This document shows positions 33,663 through 40,931 of a stretch of DNA of 40,931 bases, piece by piece. The translations under genes and the position numbers were made by a program. This DNA is from Paracoccaceae bacterium (GTDB lineage Bacteria > Pseudomonadota > Alphaproteobacteria > Rhodobacterales > Rhodobacteraceae): NCBI GenBank assembly GCA_016124615.1, contig WGNF01000014.1, positions 1 to 40,931 of the forward strand. The letters are read 5' to 3'. The notes below the pieces were generated by a model that was not told where the DNA came from, searched no databases, and saw nothing but the letters and a program-made list of their open reading frames with translations. Position 1 is the first letter of the stretch. The number at the start of each line of letters is the position of its first letter.

Positions 33663-36342
33663 TGACGATGCGACCCGGCACGACGATGAGCTTTTTCGGG
33701 CTGCGGCCTGCCAGCACCTTCTGCACAGTCTCGTCTGCCAGCACGCGTTTTTCAACCTCTGGCGCGGCGGTCTCTTTCGGCACGCTGATTTCGGCCACGC
33801 GCTTGCCGTTGACCTGTATCGGCAGCGTTACGTGATCCTCGACCAGCATCGCCGGATCGGCCTTGGGCCAGAGCGCCTGCGCCACAAGGCCGGTGCCGCC
33901 CAGCATCGCCCAGATATCTTCGGCCAGATGCGGCGTCATCGGCGACATCAGCTGCGCCATCGTCTGCATCGCCGTGCGCTTGGCATTGGCAGAGGCATCC
34001 GACCGCTGCACCGCGTTGGCAAAGGCGTAAAGGGCCGCGACCGCCTTGTTGAAGGCGAATCCCTCGATCCCGGCGGTCACGTCGGCGATAGTGCGGTGCA
34101 TGGTCTTCAAGAGCGCCATGTCTTGCGCCGGATCGCCCGCGCCGCGCTTGTCGACCTCATCCGCCAGCCGCCAGACCCGGCCAAGGTGCTTGAACGCGGC
34201 CTCTGCGCCCGATGCGGTCCATTCCACGTCGCGCTCGGGCGGCGAATCGGACATCACGAACCAGCGCGCAGTATCGGCGCCGAAGGTGGTGACGATGCTG
34301 ACCGGGTCGACGACGTTCTTCTTCGACTTCGACATTTTGGCGGAGGGGAGGACATAAACTCGTTCTCCAGACTCGGCCAAGAAAGCATAGGCGTCGGCAC
34401 GCTCCTTTCCAGGATTGTCCTGAAGGTATTGCTCGACCTCTATTTTCAGGAAAGTTCTCGGGTTCTTACCGGGGAGAAAGCCCTCCACCTCTTCAGGAAG
34501 ATGATACACCTGCCGGACCACCGGGGGGCCGGGCTCCGCGTCAACACCAAGTCTTGGATACGGTTCTCCAGGAATCGTGAACGACGAGGTGTAGATCTCA
34601 TGCGTCACCATCCCCTGCGTGAACAGCGCGTTGAACGGCTCGATCGCCTTGGCGGGCAGGTGGCCGGTGGCGTGCATGGCGCGGGCGAAGAAGCGGGAAT
34701 AGAGCAGGTGGAGAATCGCATGCTCCACCCCGCCGATATACTGGTCGACGTTCATCCAGTAGGCGCATTCCTCGGCATCGGTTGGCGTGGCCGCGTGGGG
34801 CGCGGTGAAGCGGGCGTAATACCAGGACGAATCGACGAAGGTATCCATCGTGTCCGTCTCGCGCCGGGCCGCCGCGCCGCAGTGCGGACAGGTACAGTCG
34901 CGCCAGGTCGGGTGCCGGTCCAGTGGGTTGCCGGGCACGTCGAAGCTGACATCGTCGGGCAGGCGGACGGGCAGGTTTTCCTTCGCCTCCGGCACCACGC
35001 CGCAGCTGGGGCAGTGGATGACGGGAATCGGGCAACCCCAGTAACGCTGGCGGGAAATCCCCCAGTCGCGCAGGCGGAAGTTGGTGACGCCGTGACCGAT
35101 GCCCTTTTCCTCGGCATAGGCGATGGCGGCGGCGATGGCCTCTTCGGCGGTCGCGACCTCGGGCCAAGCGAAGTTCTTCAGCCAGCGCACCTTTTCAGAC
35201 TTCATCGGCACGAAGGCAGTCTTGCCGACTGGCTCGCCCGCCTCTGCGGCAACGAAGGTGTCGGTGACGTCGAGCCCGTATTTCCGCGCGAAATCCAGAT
35301 CGCGCTGGTCATGCGCGGGACAGCCGAAGATGGCGCCGGTGCCGTAGTCCATCAGGATGAAGTTGGCGATCCAGACCGGCAGTTCCCAATTGGGGTCCAT
35401 CGGGTGCTTCACGCGGATGCCGGTGTCGAAGCCGACCTTTTCCGCCGTCTCGATGGCTTCCTCGGACGTGCCGCCCCGGCGGCATTCGGCGACGAAGGCG
35501 GCAACAGCGGGGTTGGTCGCCTCCAGCGCCTTGGCCAGCGGATGATCCGGCGCGATGGCGGCGAAGCTGGCGCCCATCAGCGTGTCGGGGCGGGTGGTGT
35601 AAACCTCCAGCCGCTCATTCCCTGCGGGCGCGCCCACGGTGTCGAAGGCGAATTGCAAGCCGCGCGATTTGCCGATCCAGTTCGCCTGCATCAGGCGGAC
35701 CTTTTCGGGCCAGTCCTTCAGCCCGTCCAGCGCATCCAGCAAATCCTCGGCATAGTCCGAGATGCGGAAGAACCACTGCGTCAGCTCACGCCGTTCCACC
35801 GGCGCGTTGGAGCGCCAGCCCTTGCCCTCGATCACCTGCTCGTTGGCCAGCACAGTCATGTCGACCGGGTCCCAGTTCACCACGGCGGCCTTGCGGTAGA
35901 CCAGACCCTTTTCCATCATGTCGATGAACATGGCCTGCTGCTGGCCGTAGTATTCCGGGTCGCAGGTGGCAAATTCACGGCTCCAGTCGATCGACAGGCC
36001 CAAGGGCTTCATCTGCGCGCGCATGTCGGCGATGTTGGAATAGGTCCAGGTCTTGGGGTGGCCGCCACGTTCCATCGCGGCGTTTTCGGCGGGCATCCCG
36101 AAAGCATCCCAGCCCATCGGGTGCAGCACGGAAAACCCGCAGGCGGCCTTGTGCCGCGCCACCACGTCGCCCATCGTGTAGTTGCGCACATGGCCCATGT
36201 GGATGCGCCCCGAGGGGTAAGGGAACATCTCGAGCACATAATACTTCGGCCGCGCCGGGTCGTGATGCGCGCGAAACACGCCCGCCGCATCCCAGGCGGC
36301 TTGCCAGTTCGCTTCGGTAACGGCGGGGTCGTAGCGCGACAT
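33649..36342 (-). CDS. leuS: Leucyl-tRNA synthetase
   Basis: Charges tRNA-Leu; class I synthetase of 897 aa, somewhat longer than the usual roughly 850. The HIGH motif is HMGH in [12 protein letters not shown], the editing domain carries [12 protein letters not shown], and KMSKS lies in [12 protein letters not shown]. Just before KMSKS, in the segment coded at about 34340-34590, codon use changes: AGA for Arg 629, ATA for Ile 634, many NNT/NNA codons. The protein there ([15 protein letters not shown], then [20 protein letters not shown]) is unlike what I recall from relatives. The frame stays open, so the enzyme is probably functional. GAGG lies upstream of ATG 36342. Confidence 0.97.
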   Translation of the reverse strand: MSRYDPAVTEANWQAAWDAAGVFRAHHDPARPKYYVLEMFPYPSGRIHMGHVRNYTMGDVVARHKAACGFSVLHPMGWDAFGMPAENAAMERGGHPKTWTYSNIADMRAQMKPLGLSIDWSREFATCDPEYYGQQQAMFIDMMEKGLVYRKAAVVNWDPVDMTVLANEQVIEGKGWRSNAPVERRELTQWFFRISDYAEDLLDALDGLKDWPEKVRLMQANWIGKSRGLQFAFDTVGAPAGNERLEVYTTRPDTLMGASFAAIAPDHPLAKALEATNPAVAAFVAECRRGGTSEEAIETAEKVGFDTGIRVKHPMDPNWELPVWIANFILMDYGTGAIFGCPAHDQRDLDFARKYGLDVTDTFVAAEAGEPVGKTAFVPMKSEKVRWLKNFAWPEVATAEEAIAAAIAYAEEKGIGHGVTNFRLRDWGISRQRYWGCPIPVIHCPSCGVVPEAKENLPVRLPDDVSFDVPGNPLDRHPTWRDCTCPHCGAAARRETDTMDTFVDSSWYYARFTAPHAATPTDAEECAYWMNVDQYIGGVEHAILHLLYSRFFARAMHATGHLPAKAIEPFNALFTQGMVTHEIYTSSFTIPGEPYPRLGVDAEPGPPVVRQVYHLPEEVEGFLPGKNPRTFLKIEVEQYLQDNPGKERADAYAFLAESGERVYVLPSAKMSKSKKNVVDPVSIVTTFGADTARWFVMSDSPPERDVEWTASGAEAAFKHLGRVWRLADEVDKRGAGDPAQDMALLKTMHRTIADVTAGIEGFAFNKAVAALYAFANAVQRSDASANAKRTAMQTMAQLMSPMTPHLAEDIWAMLGGTGLVAQALWPKADPAMLVEDHVTLPIQVNGKRVAEISVPKETAAPEVEKRVLADETVQKVLAGRSPKKLIVVPGRIVNVVV

Positions 36343-36432
36343 TCTTGGGCCTCGTTCGGGAAAGCTGCGCGCCGTTATACAAGCGCCGGGGCCGAGGTCC
36401 AGCCCGTGCCGGTCACCGAGAGGTGGCGAAGG

Positions 36433-36936
36433 TCAGAGCTTGCTGTCCTGGATGCGCAACTCGCGGGCGCGGGTCAGGATGGCATCCTCGATCGCGCGCA
36501 CGGTTTCCACCGAAACCGCCCCGCCGCCCTTCGATTCCATCGCGATGTTCAGCGAGCGGGCATCGAGCGCCGGGTCCTGCACATAGATCGTGGCGCGGTA
36601 GGCGCGGCCACCGCCGGGCGGCGTACCGTAACCGGTGACGATGACGCCGGTGAACGGGTCCACCGATTCGACCGGCAGGAAGTTCAGCACGTCAAGCGCG
36701 GCGTTCCAGATGTACTTGTTCACCCGTACCGAAGTGTTGGGGTCGGTGGACTTCGAGAAGAGGTCGCCGAGTTTGCCGGTCGGCCTTGTCGCAGGCCCGC
36801 CGTGGGTGCCGTCGTCCTGCGCGATCACGGCGCCAGCATCACCTTGCGTCAAGGCGTTGCGCGACCCGCCGCAGGCCGAAAGGGCCGCCAGCAGTCCGAC
36901 CCCCATGCACGCGCCCAATTTGCGTGGAATGTCCAT
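36433..36936 (-). CDS. DUF3576 family lipoprotein
   Basis: A 167-aa lipoprotein. The signal peptide DIPRKLGACMGVGLLAALSAC ends in the lipobox L-S-A-C. The mature part contains VNKYIWNAALDVLNFLPVESVDPFTGVIVTGYGTPPGG and TIYVQDPALDARSLNIAM, the core of DUF3576, a family often beside leuS in Rhodobacteraceae, as I recall; function unknown. ATG 36936 is preferred, with GGGGATGAGG upstream; ATG 36945 and ATG 36966 are in-frame alternatives. It lies 90 bp upstream of leuS in the same direction. Confidence 0.88.
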   Translation of the reverse strand: MDIPRKLGACMGVGLLAALSACGGSRNALTQGDAGAVIAQDDGTHGGPATRPTGKLGDLFSKSTDPNTSVRVNKYIWNAALDVLNFLPVESVDPFTGVIVTGYGTPPGGGRAYRATIYVQDPALDARSLNIAMESKGGGAVSVETVRAIEDAILTRARELRIQDSKL

Positions 36937-37131
36937 CGGCCTCATCCCCTGTCGACCCAGCGCCATCGTCCGGCCTGTCTATCGCACAAGGCATTGGTGA
37001 ACAAGGCCCCCGGGTGGTGGGCAGGCGGCGACCGTCTGGCTGAACTGTGGCAAACCTGCACCAAATACTCGCACAATCCCGGGCCGGGACGTGGTTGCCT
37101 TGCAATATTTGGGGTGGCGAGGGAAACAAGC

Positions 37132-37193
37132 GCATACCCAATTTGGACCTGTCCTGAGTTGGGGCGCACCTTTGAGACAACGAGGGAAACCAA
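37132..37193 (+). promoter_or_regulatory. Conserved 5' leader of porin gene 1
   Basis: The 62 bases before the ATG (from GCATACCCAA to GAGGGAAACCAA) are closely repeated before the second porin gene (38350-38410). The ribosome-binding site GAGGGAAA is part of it. Conservation outside the coding region suggests a regulated leader, for example a small-RNA target. The rest of the gap 36937-37131 shows nothing definite. Confidence 0.6.
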
Positions 37194-38177
37194 ATGAAAA
37201 AGATTCTTATCGCTTCGACCGCCCTGACCATGCTGGCCGGCGCAGCGTCCGCCGACGTTACGGTTGCTGGCAAGGGCTACTTCGGCCTGCAGTACTACAG
37301 CAAGCCGGCTGCCGGCATGAAGAAGACCGTGCTGTACAGCCGCCTTCAGTTCGAGATTAAAGGTTCGAAGACCACTGACTCGGGCCTGACGTTCCACGGC
37401 AAAGTCCGTATCCGCAGCCAGCAGGACATGAGCCACGCCGGTGCGACCCCGATCAACGCCGGCCAAGTCGGTGTGACCGCGGGCCCGCTCGACGTCACCG
37501 TCGGCAACGTGTCGGACGCCATCGACGCCCTGACGCTGTACTGGAACTCGGAACTCGGCATCTGCGGTTGCGGCGGTGAAACGCTGAACTACATCGCTCG
37601 CGGCAACGGCTTCAATGGCTACTCCAGCCAAGGCGGCGGCAACAACGGCGTGCTGGCCACCTACACCGTTGGTACGCTCGTGGTTCGTGCGTCCTACCAG
37701 AGCCACAACAACCTGAGCGCGACCAAGGGTGAAGCTGCTCTGTCGGTTGCCTACAAGGCCGGCCCGCTCAGCTTCGAACTGGGTTATGTCGACAACAAGC
37801 GCTCGGCCTCCATCGCCCAGCTGGGCTACCAAGGCTACACCGGCGTCGTGGAATACGCGCTCGGCAACTCGAACATCGGCCTCGCCTACGGCAGCTCGAA
37901 AGACACCGACGGCGCGACTGGCGTGAAAGACAAGTCGGTCAACACCGTGACCCTGTACGGCAACACCAAGTTCGGTGCGACCACGGTTCAGGCGTTCGTC
38001 TCGAACACCTCGGTTCCGGCGCCGGGTGGCGTGGTTACGGCGAACTTCCGCAAGGTGACCTACGGTCTGGGCGGCGCCTACGACCTGGGTTCGGGCGCGG
38101 CGATGGTTGGTTCGGTTCGCACCACCAACACCAAGGGCGGCACCTACGCCGACCTCGGCGTGACCTTCTCGTTCTGA
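37194..38177 (+). CDS. Outer-membrane porin 1 (Rhodobacter type), with Cys-Gly-Cys
   Basis: Outer-membrane trimeric diffusion channel of 327 aa. Signal peptide KKILIASTALTMLAGAASA, cleaved before DVTVAG. The mature protein starts with a typical beta strand GKGYFGLQYYS and ends DLGVTFSF with the C-terminal Phe needed for BAM insertion. It is a close paralogue of the next gene, in tandem. Distinctive are Cys 124 and Cys 126 (GICGCGGET), where the paralogue has Ser. Codons are strongly biased, as in highly expressed genes. A Rho-independent terminator follows. Confidence 0.95.
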   Translation: MKKILIASTALTMLAGAASADVTVAGKGYFGLQYYSKPAAGMKKTVLYSRLQFEIKGSKTTDSGLTFHGKVRIRSQQDMSHAGATPINAGQVGVTAGPLDVTVGNVSDAIDALTLYWNSELGICGCGGETLNYIARGNGFNGYSSQGGGNNGVLATYTVGTLVVRASYQSHNNLSATKGEAALSVAYKAGPLSFELGYVDNKRSASIAQLGYQGYTGVVEYALGNSNIGLAYGSSKDTDGATGVKDKSVNTVTLYGNTKFGATTVQAFVSNTSVPAPGGVVTANFRKVTYGLGGAYDLGSGAAMVGSVRTTNTKGGTYADLGVTFSF

Positions 38178-38197
38178 TCCTCACGGATATGACAACG

Positions 38198-38222
38198 AAA
38201 AGAGCGGGTTTCCCGCTCTTTT
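38198..38222 (+). terminator. Intrinsic terminator after porin 1
   Basis: Arms AAAAGAGCGGG (38198-38208) and CCCGCTCTTTT (38212-38222) with a TTT loop, 20 bases after the stop. Confidence 0.92.
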
Positions 38223-38291
38223 CCATATCCGCTACTGCTCCCTCGAGGGACCTTCAGCGGAATGTGACAAACGCGCAACAAGGGTTGTGCC

Positions 38292-38352
38292 ATTCCTCGT
38301 AGCCTCGAGGAATCTCGTTGTATTGCCTCTGCCGCCGCAGGACACAGAGGCA
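38292..38352 (+). promoter_or_regulatory. Two hairpins upstream of the porin 2 leader
   Basis: ATTCCTCG/CGAGGAAT (38292-38299, 38306-38313) and TGCCTCTG/CAGAGGCA (38324-38331, 38345-38352) are perfect eight-base stems. They lie in the gap between the porin genes and have no counterpart before porin 1, so they may give separate regulation. Confidence 0.4.
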
Positions 38353-38410
38353 TACCCAAATGGGAGCTGTCCCGAGTTGGGCGCACCTTTGAGGCAATGA
38401 GGGAAACCAA
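38350..38410 (+). promoter_or_regulatory. Conserved 5' leader of porin gene 2
   Basis: Sixty-one bases closely matching 37132-37193, including GAGGGAAACCAA before the ATG. The duplication therefore included the untranslated leader. Confidence 0.6.
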
Positions 38411-39391
38411 ATGAAAAAGATTCTGATCGCTTCGACCGCCCTGACGATGCTGGCCGGCGCAGCGTCCGCCGAAGTCACCATCGCAGGCAGCGGCTACTTC
38501 GGTCTGCAGTACTACAGCAAGCCGGCTGCGGGCATGAAGAAGACCGTGCTGTACAGCCGCCTGCAGTTCGACGTCAACGCTTCGAAGACCACCGACTCGG
38601 GCCTGACCTTCCACGGCAAAGTTCGTATCCGCAGCCAGCAGGACATGGGCACCGCTGGTGCGACCCCGATCAACGCTGGCCAAGTCGGTGTGACCGCGGG
38701 CCCGCTCGACGTTACCGTTGGCAACGTGTCGGACGCCATCGACGCCCTGACGCTGTACTGGGACTCGGAACTCGGGATCTCCGGTTCGGGCGGTGAAACG
38801 CTGAACTACATCAACCAAGGCAACGGGTTCAACGGCTACTCGAGCCAAGGCGGCGGCGACAACGGCGTGCTGGTCACGTACACCGTTGGCACGCTCGTGG
38901 TTCGTGCGTCCTACGAGAGCCACAACAACCTCACCGCGACCAAGGGTGAGGCCGCTGTGTCGGTTGCCTACAAGACCGGCCCGCTCAGCTTCGAACTGGC
39001 CTATGTCGACAACCAGCACTCCGCCGCTGTTGCCCAATTCGGCTACCAAGGCTACACCGGGATCGTGGAATACGCGCTCGGTAACTCGAACGTCGGCCTC
39101 GCCTACGGCAGCTCGAAAGACACGACCCCGGCGAACGTGAAAGAGAAGTCCATCAACACCGTGACCCTGTATGGCAACACCAAGTTCGGTGCGACCACGG
39201 TTCAGGCGTTCGTCTCGAACACCTCGGTTCCGGCGCCGGGTGGCGTGGCGATGACGAACTTCCGCAAGGTGACCTACGGTCTGGGCGGTTCCTACGACCT
39301 GGGTTCGGGCGCGGCGATGGTTGGTTCGGTTCGCACCACCAACACCAAGGGCGGCACCTATGCCGACCTCGGCGTGACCTTCTCGTTCTGA
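38411..39391 (+). CDS. Outer-membrane porin 2 (Rhodobacter type)
   Basis: Porin of 326 aa, nearly the same along its length as porin 1, with an identical signal peptide. It starts EVTIAGSGYFGLQYYS and ends DLGVTFSF. Differences cluster in probable external loops: GISGSGGETLNYINQ instead of the Cys-containing loop, TTPANVKEKS against DGATGVKDKS, and N-terminal DVNAS against EIKGS. The pattern suggests duplication followed by loop divergence, perhaps for different solutes or phage and antibody exposure. It has its own terminator. Confidence 0.95.
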   Translation: MKKILIASTALTMLAGAASAEVTIAGSGYFGLQYYSKPAAGMKKTVLYSRLQFDVNASKTTDSGLTFHGKVRIRSQQDMGTAGATPINAGQVGVTAGPLDVTVGNVSDAIDALTLYWDSELGISGSGGETLNYINQGNGFNGYSSQGGGDNGVLVTYTVGTLVVRASYESHNNLTATKGEAAVSVAYKTGPLSFELAYVDNQHSAAVAQFGYQGYTGIVEYALGNSNVGLAYGSSKDTTPANVKEKSINTVTLYGNTKFGATTVQAFVSNTSVPAPGGVAMTNFRKVTYGLGGSYDLGSGAAMVGSVRTTNTKGGTYADLGVTFSF

Positions 39392-39415
39392 TCCCAGAAC
39401 CAAGAACGACTTTGG

Positions 39416-39448
39416 AAAGAGCGGGCCTTGTGCCCGCTCTTTTCTTTT
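39416..39448 (+). terminator. Intrinsic terminator after porin 2
   Basis: AAAGAGCGGGC (39416-39426) and GCCCGCTCTTT (39432-39442) with loop CTTGT, followed by a T-rich tail to 39448. Confidence 0.92.
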
Positions 39449-39489
39449 GCGCCGGGCTGTGGCCAAGTTCGCCCGAAGGGTGGGAACAG

Positions 39490-40143
39490 ATGGCGCTTGA
39501 GGATATTCGGAACAGGATCGCGGCGGCCGAGGCTGCGGCGGGGCGGGCGGCGGGGTCGGTGAAGCTGATCGCGGTGTCGAAGGTGCAGCCGCCCGAGCGG
39601 GCGGAGGCCGTGCTGGCCGAGGGGCAGCGCCTGTTCGGCGAGAACTATGTGCAAGAGGCGGCGGCGAAGTGGCCCGCCTGGCGCGAACGGTTTCCCGGTG
39701 TCGCGGTGCACATGATCGGGCCGTTGCAGACCAACAAGGCCAAGCAGGCGGTGGACCTGTTCGAGGCGATTCACACGCTGGACCGGGCCAGCCTTGCCGA
39801 AAGGCTGGCCCGGCTGGCGCAGGCGCGGGGGGCGAGCCCCGACCTGTTCGTGCAGGTGAACACCGGCGCCGAACCGCAGAAGGCGGGGGTGCTGCCGGAC
39901 GACGCGGATGCCTTCATTGCCACCTGCCGGGGGCTGGACCTGCCCGTCATCGGGCTGATGTGCATCCCGCCGGAAGGCGAGGATACGACGCCGCATTTCG
40001 CGATGCTGGCGGGGATCGCGGCGCGGAACGGGCTTACCGGCCTGTCGATGGGGATGAGCAGCGATTTCGAGGCGGCGATCGCGGCGGGGGCGACCCATGT
40101 GCGGGTTGGCTCGGCCATCTTCGGCGCGCGGGTCTATGCCTAG
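39490..40143 (+). CDS. YggS-type PLP homeostasis protein
   Basis: Pyridoxal-phosphate-binding protein of 217 aa, keeping PLP and amino-acid pools balanced; single-domain TIM barrel without racemase activity. The PLP Lys is in KLIAVSKVQP. GENYVQEAAAK, MIGPLQTNKAKQAVDLF, VQVNTGAEPQKAG, GLMCIPP and GLSMGMSSDFEAAIAAGATHVRVGSAIFG are all family signatures. ATG 39490 has AAGGGTGGGA upstream; the frame back to 39412 overlaps the porin terminator. It is transcribed after the porin terminator, with its own promoter not identified. Confidence 0.95.
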   Translation: MALEDIRNRIAAAEAAAGRAAGSVKLIAVSKVQPPERAEAVLAEGQRLFGENYVQEAAAKWPAWRERFPGVAVHMIGPLQTNKAKQAVDLFEAIHTLDRASLAERLARLAQARGASPDLFVQVNTGAEPQKAGVLPDDADAFIATCRGLDLPVIGLMCIPPEGEDTTPHFAMLAGIAARNGLTGLSMGMSSDFEAAIAAGATHVRVGSAIFGARVYA

Positions 40144-40164
40144 CGGCCGTGCCGCCGCCGTGCG

Positions 40165-40931
40165 TCAGGTCAGCCAGACGCGGGCGTAGGGGGGCAGCGC
40201 GATGGCGCCGCCGTGCAATTCCACCGCCTGATCGGATAGCGCATCGTGCATCCGGGTGATGCCCTGGGCGGCGGCGGCGGCGCCCGGCAGATGCAGCCAG
40301 CTTTCGGTGAGGTTGAAGAGACACAGCACCGGCCCCGCGGGCGCATCGCGCAGCACGGCAAGGATGCCGTGCCCCTCTACCGGCACGATTCGGGTCGGGG
40401 TGCCGCCATGCAGGGCCGGGGTCGCGGCCCGGCGGGCGAGGATGTGTTTTACCCCCCGGAAGACGCCGGCAGCGGGCGTATCGGCGGCATGGCGGTCGGC
40501 CGCCGTGGCCCAATCCATCCGGGGCCGGTGAATCCAGCGGCTGTCATGGGCGTGGGTCGGGTCGTCGCGGTAGCTCTGGTCGTTCAGCATCGCCAGTTCA
40601 TCGCCCATGTAGACCAGCGGGATGCCGCCAAACCCGGCGATCAGCGCGTGGCCCAGCAGGATGCGCTGCACGGCCAGTTCCACCTCGGCCGGGTCGCGGG
40701 CCTTTTCCAGCCCGGCGAGCGAGGCGAAACTGCCGGAAATGCGCTTGTCGCCCGTCTCCTCGTTCACCTGAAACAGCGCCCCGGCGGCGAAGGAACCGGG
40801 AAACCCGCCCTCATAGAAATCCGAAAGGAAGGCGCGATGGGCGAAGCCTGTGAGGCCGACGGCGGCAGCATCCTCATCCGTCACCGCCCAGCCGATATCG
40901 TCGTGGCAGCGGATATAGGTGGCGTAGGTCG
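40165..40931 (-). CDS. GH13 amylosucrase-like enzyme, C-terminal part (5' end outside window)
   Basis: The 3' 255 codons of a longer gene. An in-frame GTG at 40884 is internal: the upstream frame continues to the window edge as TYATYIRCHDDIGWAV. RCHDDIGW matches GH13 conserved region IV, with its transition-state Asp, in amylosucrase-type enzymes (sucrose-using glucosyltransferases and hydrolases). AHRAFLSDFYEGGFPGSFAAG and VYMGDELAMLNDQSYRDDP, then HDSRWIHRPRMDW, also fit. The C-terminal beta domain ends YARVWLT. Whether it uses sucrose needs the missing N-terminal part. It is convergent with yggS. Confidence 0.88.
   Translation of the reverse strand, partial: TYATYIRCHDDIGWAVTDEDAAAVGLTGFAHRAFLSDFYEGGFPGSFAAGALFQVNEETGDKRISGSFASLAGLEKARDPAEVELAVQRILLGHALIAGFGGIPLVYMGDELAMLNDQSYRDDPTHAHDSRWIHRPRMDWATAADRHAADTPAAGVFRGVKHILARRAATPALHGGTPTRIVPVEGHGILAVLRDAPAGPVLCLFNLTESWLHLPGAAAAAQGITRMHDALSDQAVELHGGAIALPPYARVWLT

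Noticed and set aside
33649..36342. The leuS patch considered as a frameshift or pseudogene
   Set aside because: The frame is open through the patch and the HIGH and KMSKS motifs and the C-terminal domain are all in one frame.
33466..37197. A 1243-codon open frame on the plus strand
   Set aside because: It is antisense to lptE, leuS and the DUF3576 gene, whose proteins are clearly recognisable. The product is low-complexity Arg/Gly/His-rich, typical of a GC-rich shadow frame.
36942..39466. Two long minus-strand frames opposite the porins (36942-37832 and 38144-39466)
   Set aside because: They resemble each other only because the porin genes do. Strong codon bias in the porins removes stops on the opposite strand. 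No start signals or family features.
40165..40884. Treating GTG 40884 as the start of a complete 239-aa gene
   Set aside because: The frame continues upstream with the conserved RCHDDIGW block of GH13 enzymes, so the gene extends past the window edge.

Overview
The window reads as chromosomal DNA of a high-GC alphaproteobacterium, most likely a member of the Rhodobacteraceae. The evidence is a CcrM-type GANTC methyltransferase next to rnhB, a dciA-dsbA block beside mutY, the lptE-holA block behind leuS with a DUF3576 lipoprotein gene nearby, and two tandem Rhodobacter-type porin genes. I see no rRNA, tRNA or CRISPR array. Genes are densely packed, often with 4-bp ATGA/GTGA stop-start overlaps. 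Apart from the mobile element, no gene-free stretch exceeds about 260 bases.

Layout. 1-3.4 kb (minus): a degenerate HNH-like gene cut by the window edge, a DEAD-box RNA helicase and a DHA2-type drug exporter. 3.5-7.7 kb: a DNA methyltransferase/nuclease-like gene split by a 2449-bp IS1595-type transposon (4654-7102). The transposon has 23-bp terminal inverted repeats and 8-bp target duplications, and besides its transposase it carries three co-directional cargo genes. 7.7-10.4 kb (plus): DUF4170 gene, WaaA-like glycosyltransferase and LpxK (lipid A assembly). 10.5-12.8 kb (minus): CaiB-type CoA-transferase, DsbA-like protein, DciA-like protein. 12.9-16.6 kb (plus): MutY, AlkB alkane hydroxylase, cardiolipin synthase-like protein. 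16.6-19.3 kb (minus): CcrM, RNase HII, two small exported proteins. 19.5-20.5 kb (plus): a small exported protein and a membrane protein with a C-terminal winged-helix-like domain. 20.5-24.2 kb (minus): CysQ-like phosphatase, PmbA/TldE, DUF2125 protein. 24.3-25.7 kb (plus): SDR and a crotonase-fold protein lacking both usual glutamates. 25.7-27.3 kb (minus): FMN glutamate-synthase-like protein. 27.5-31.3 kb (plus): MscS channel, HI0933-type flavoprotein, lipoprotein, TrmH-like methyltransferase. 31.5-36.9 kb (minus): GST, HolA, LptE, LeuS, DUF3576 lipoprotein. 37.2-40.1 kb (plus): two tandem porins and YggS. 40.2 kb to the edge (minus): the 3' part of an amylosucrase-like GH13 gene.

Functional links. 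Several genes serve the outer membrane: LpxK, LptE, the porins and DsbA-type oxidation. LeuS, HolA, DciA, MutY, RNase HII and CcrM are core information-processing genes. The accessory part is the transposon in the methyltransferase gene. Deleting the element plus one 8-bp duplication restores a continuous 573-codon frame, so the insertion looks recent. Other items worth attention are two 11-bp-phased repeat arrays placed just upstream of promoter-like sequences more than 22 kb apart, three GANTC sites in 39 bp upstream of ccrM, and an atypical codon patch inside leuS.
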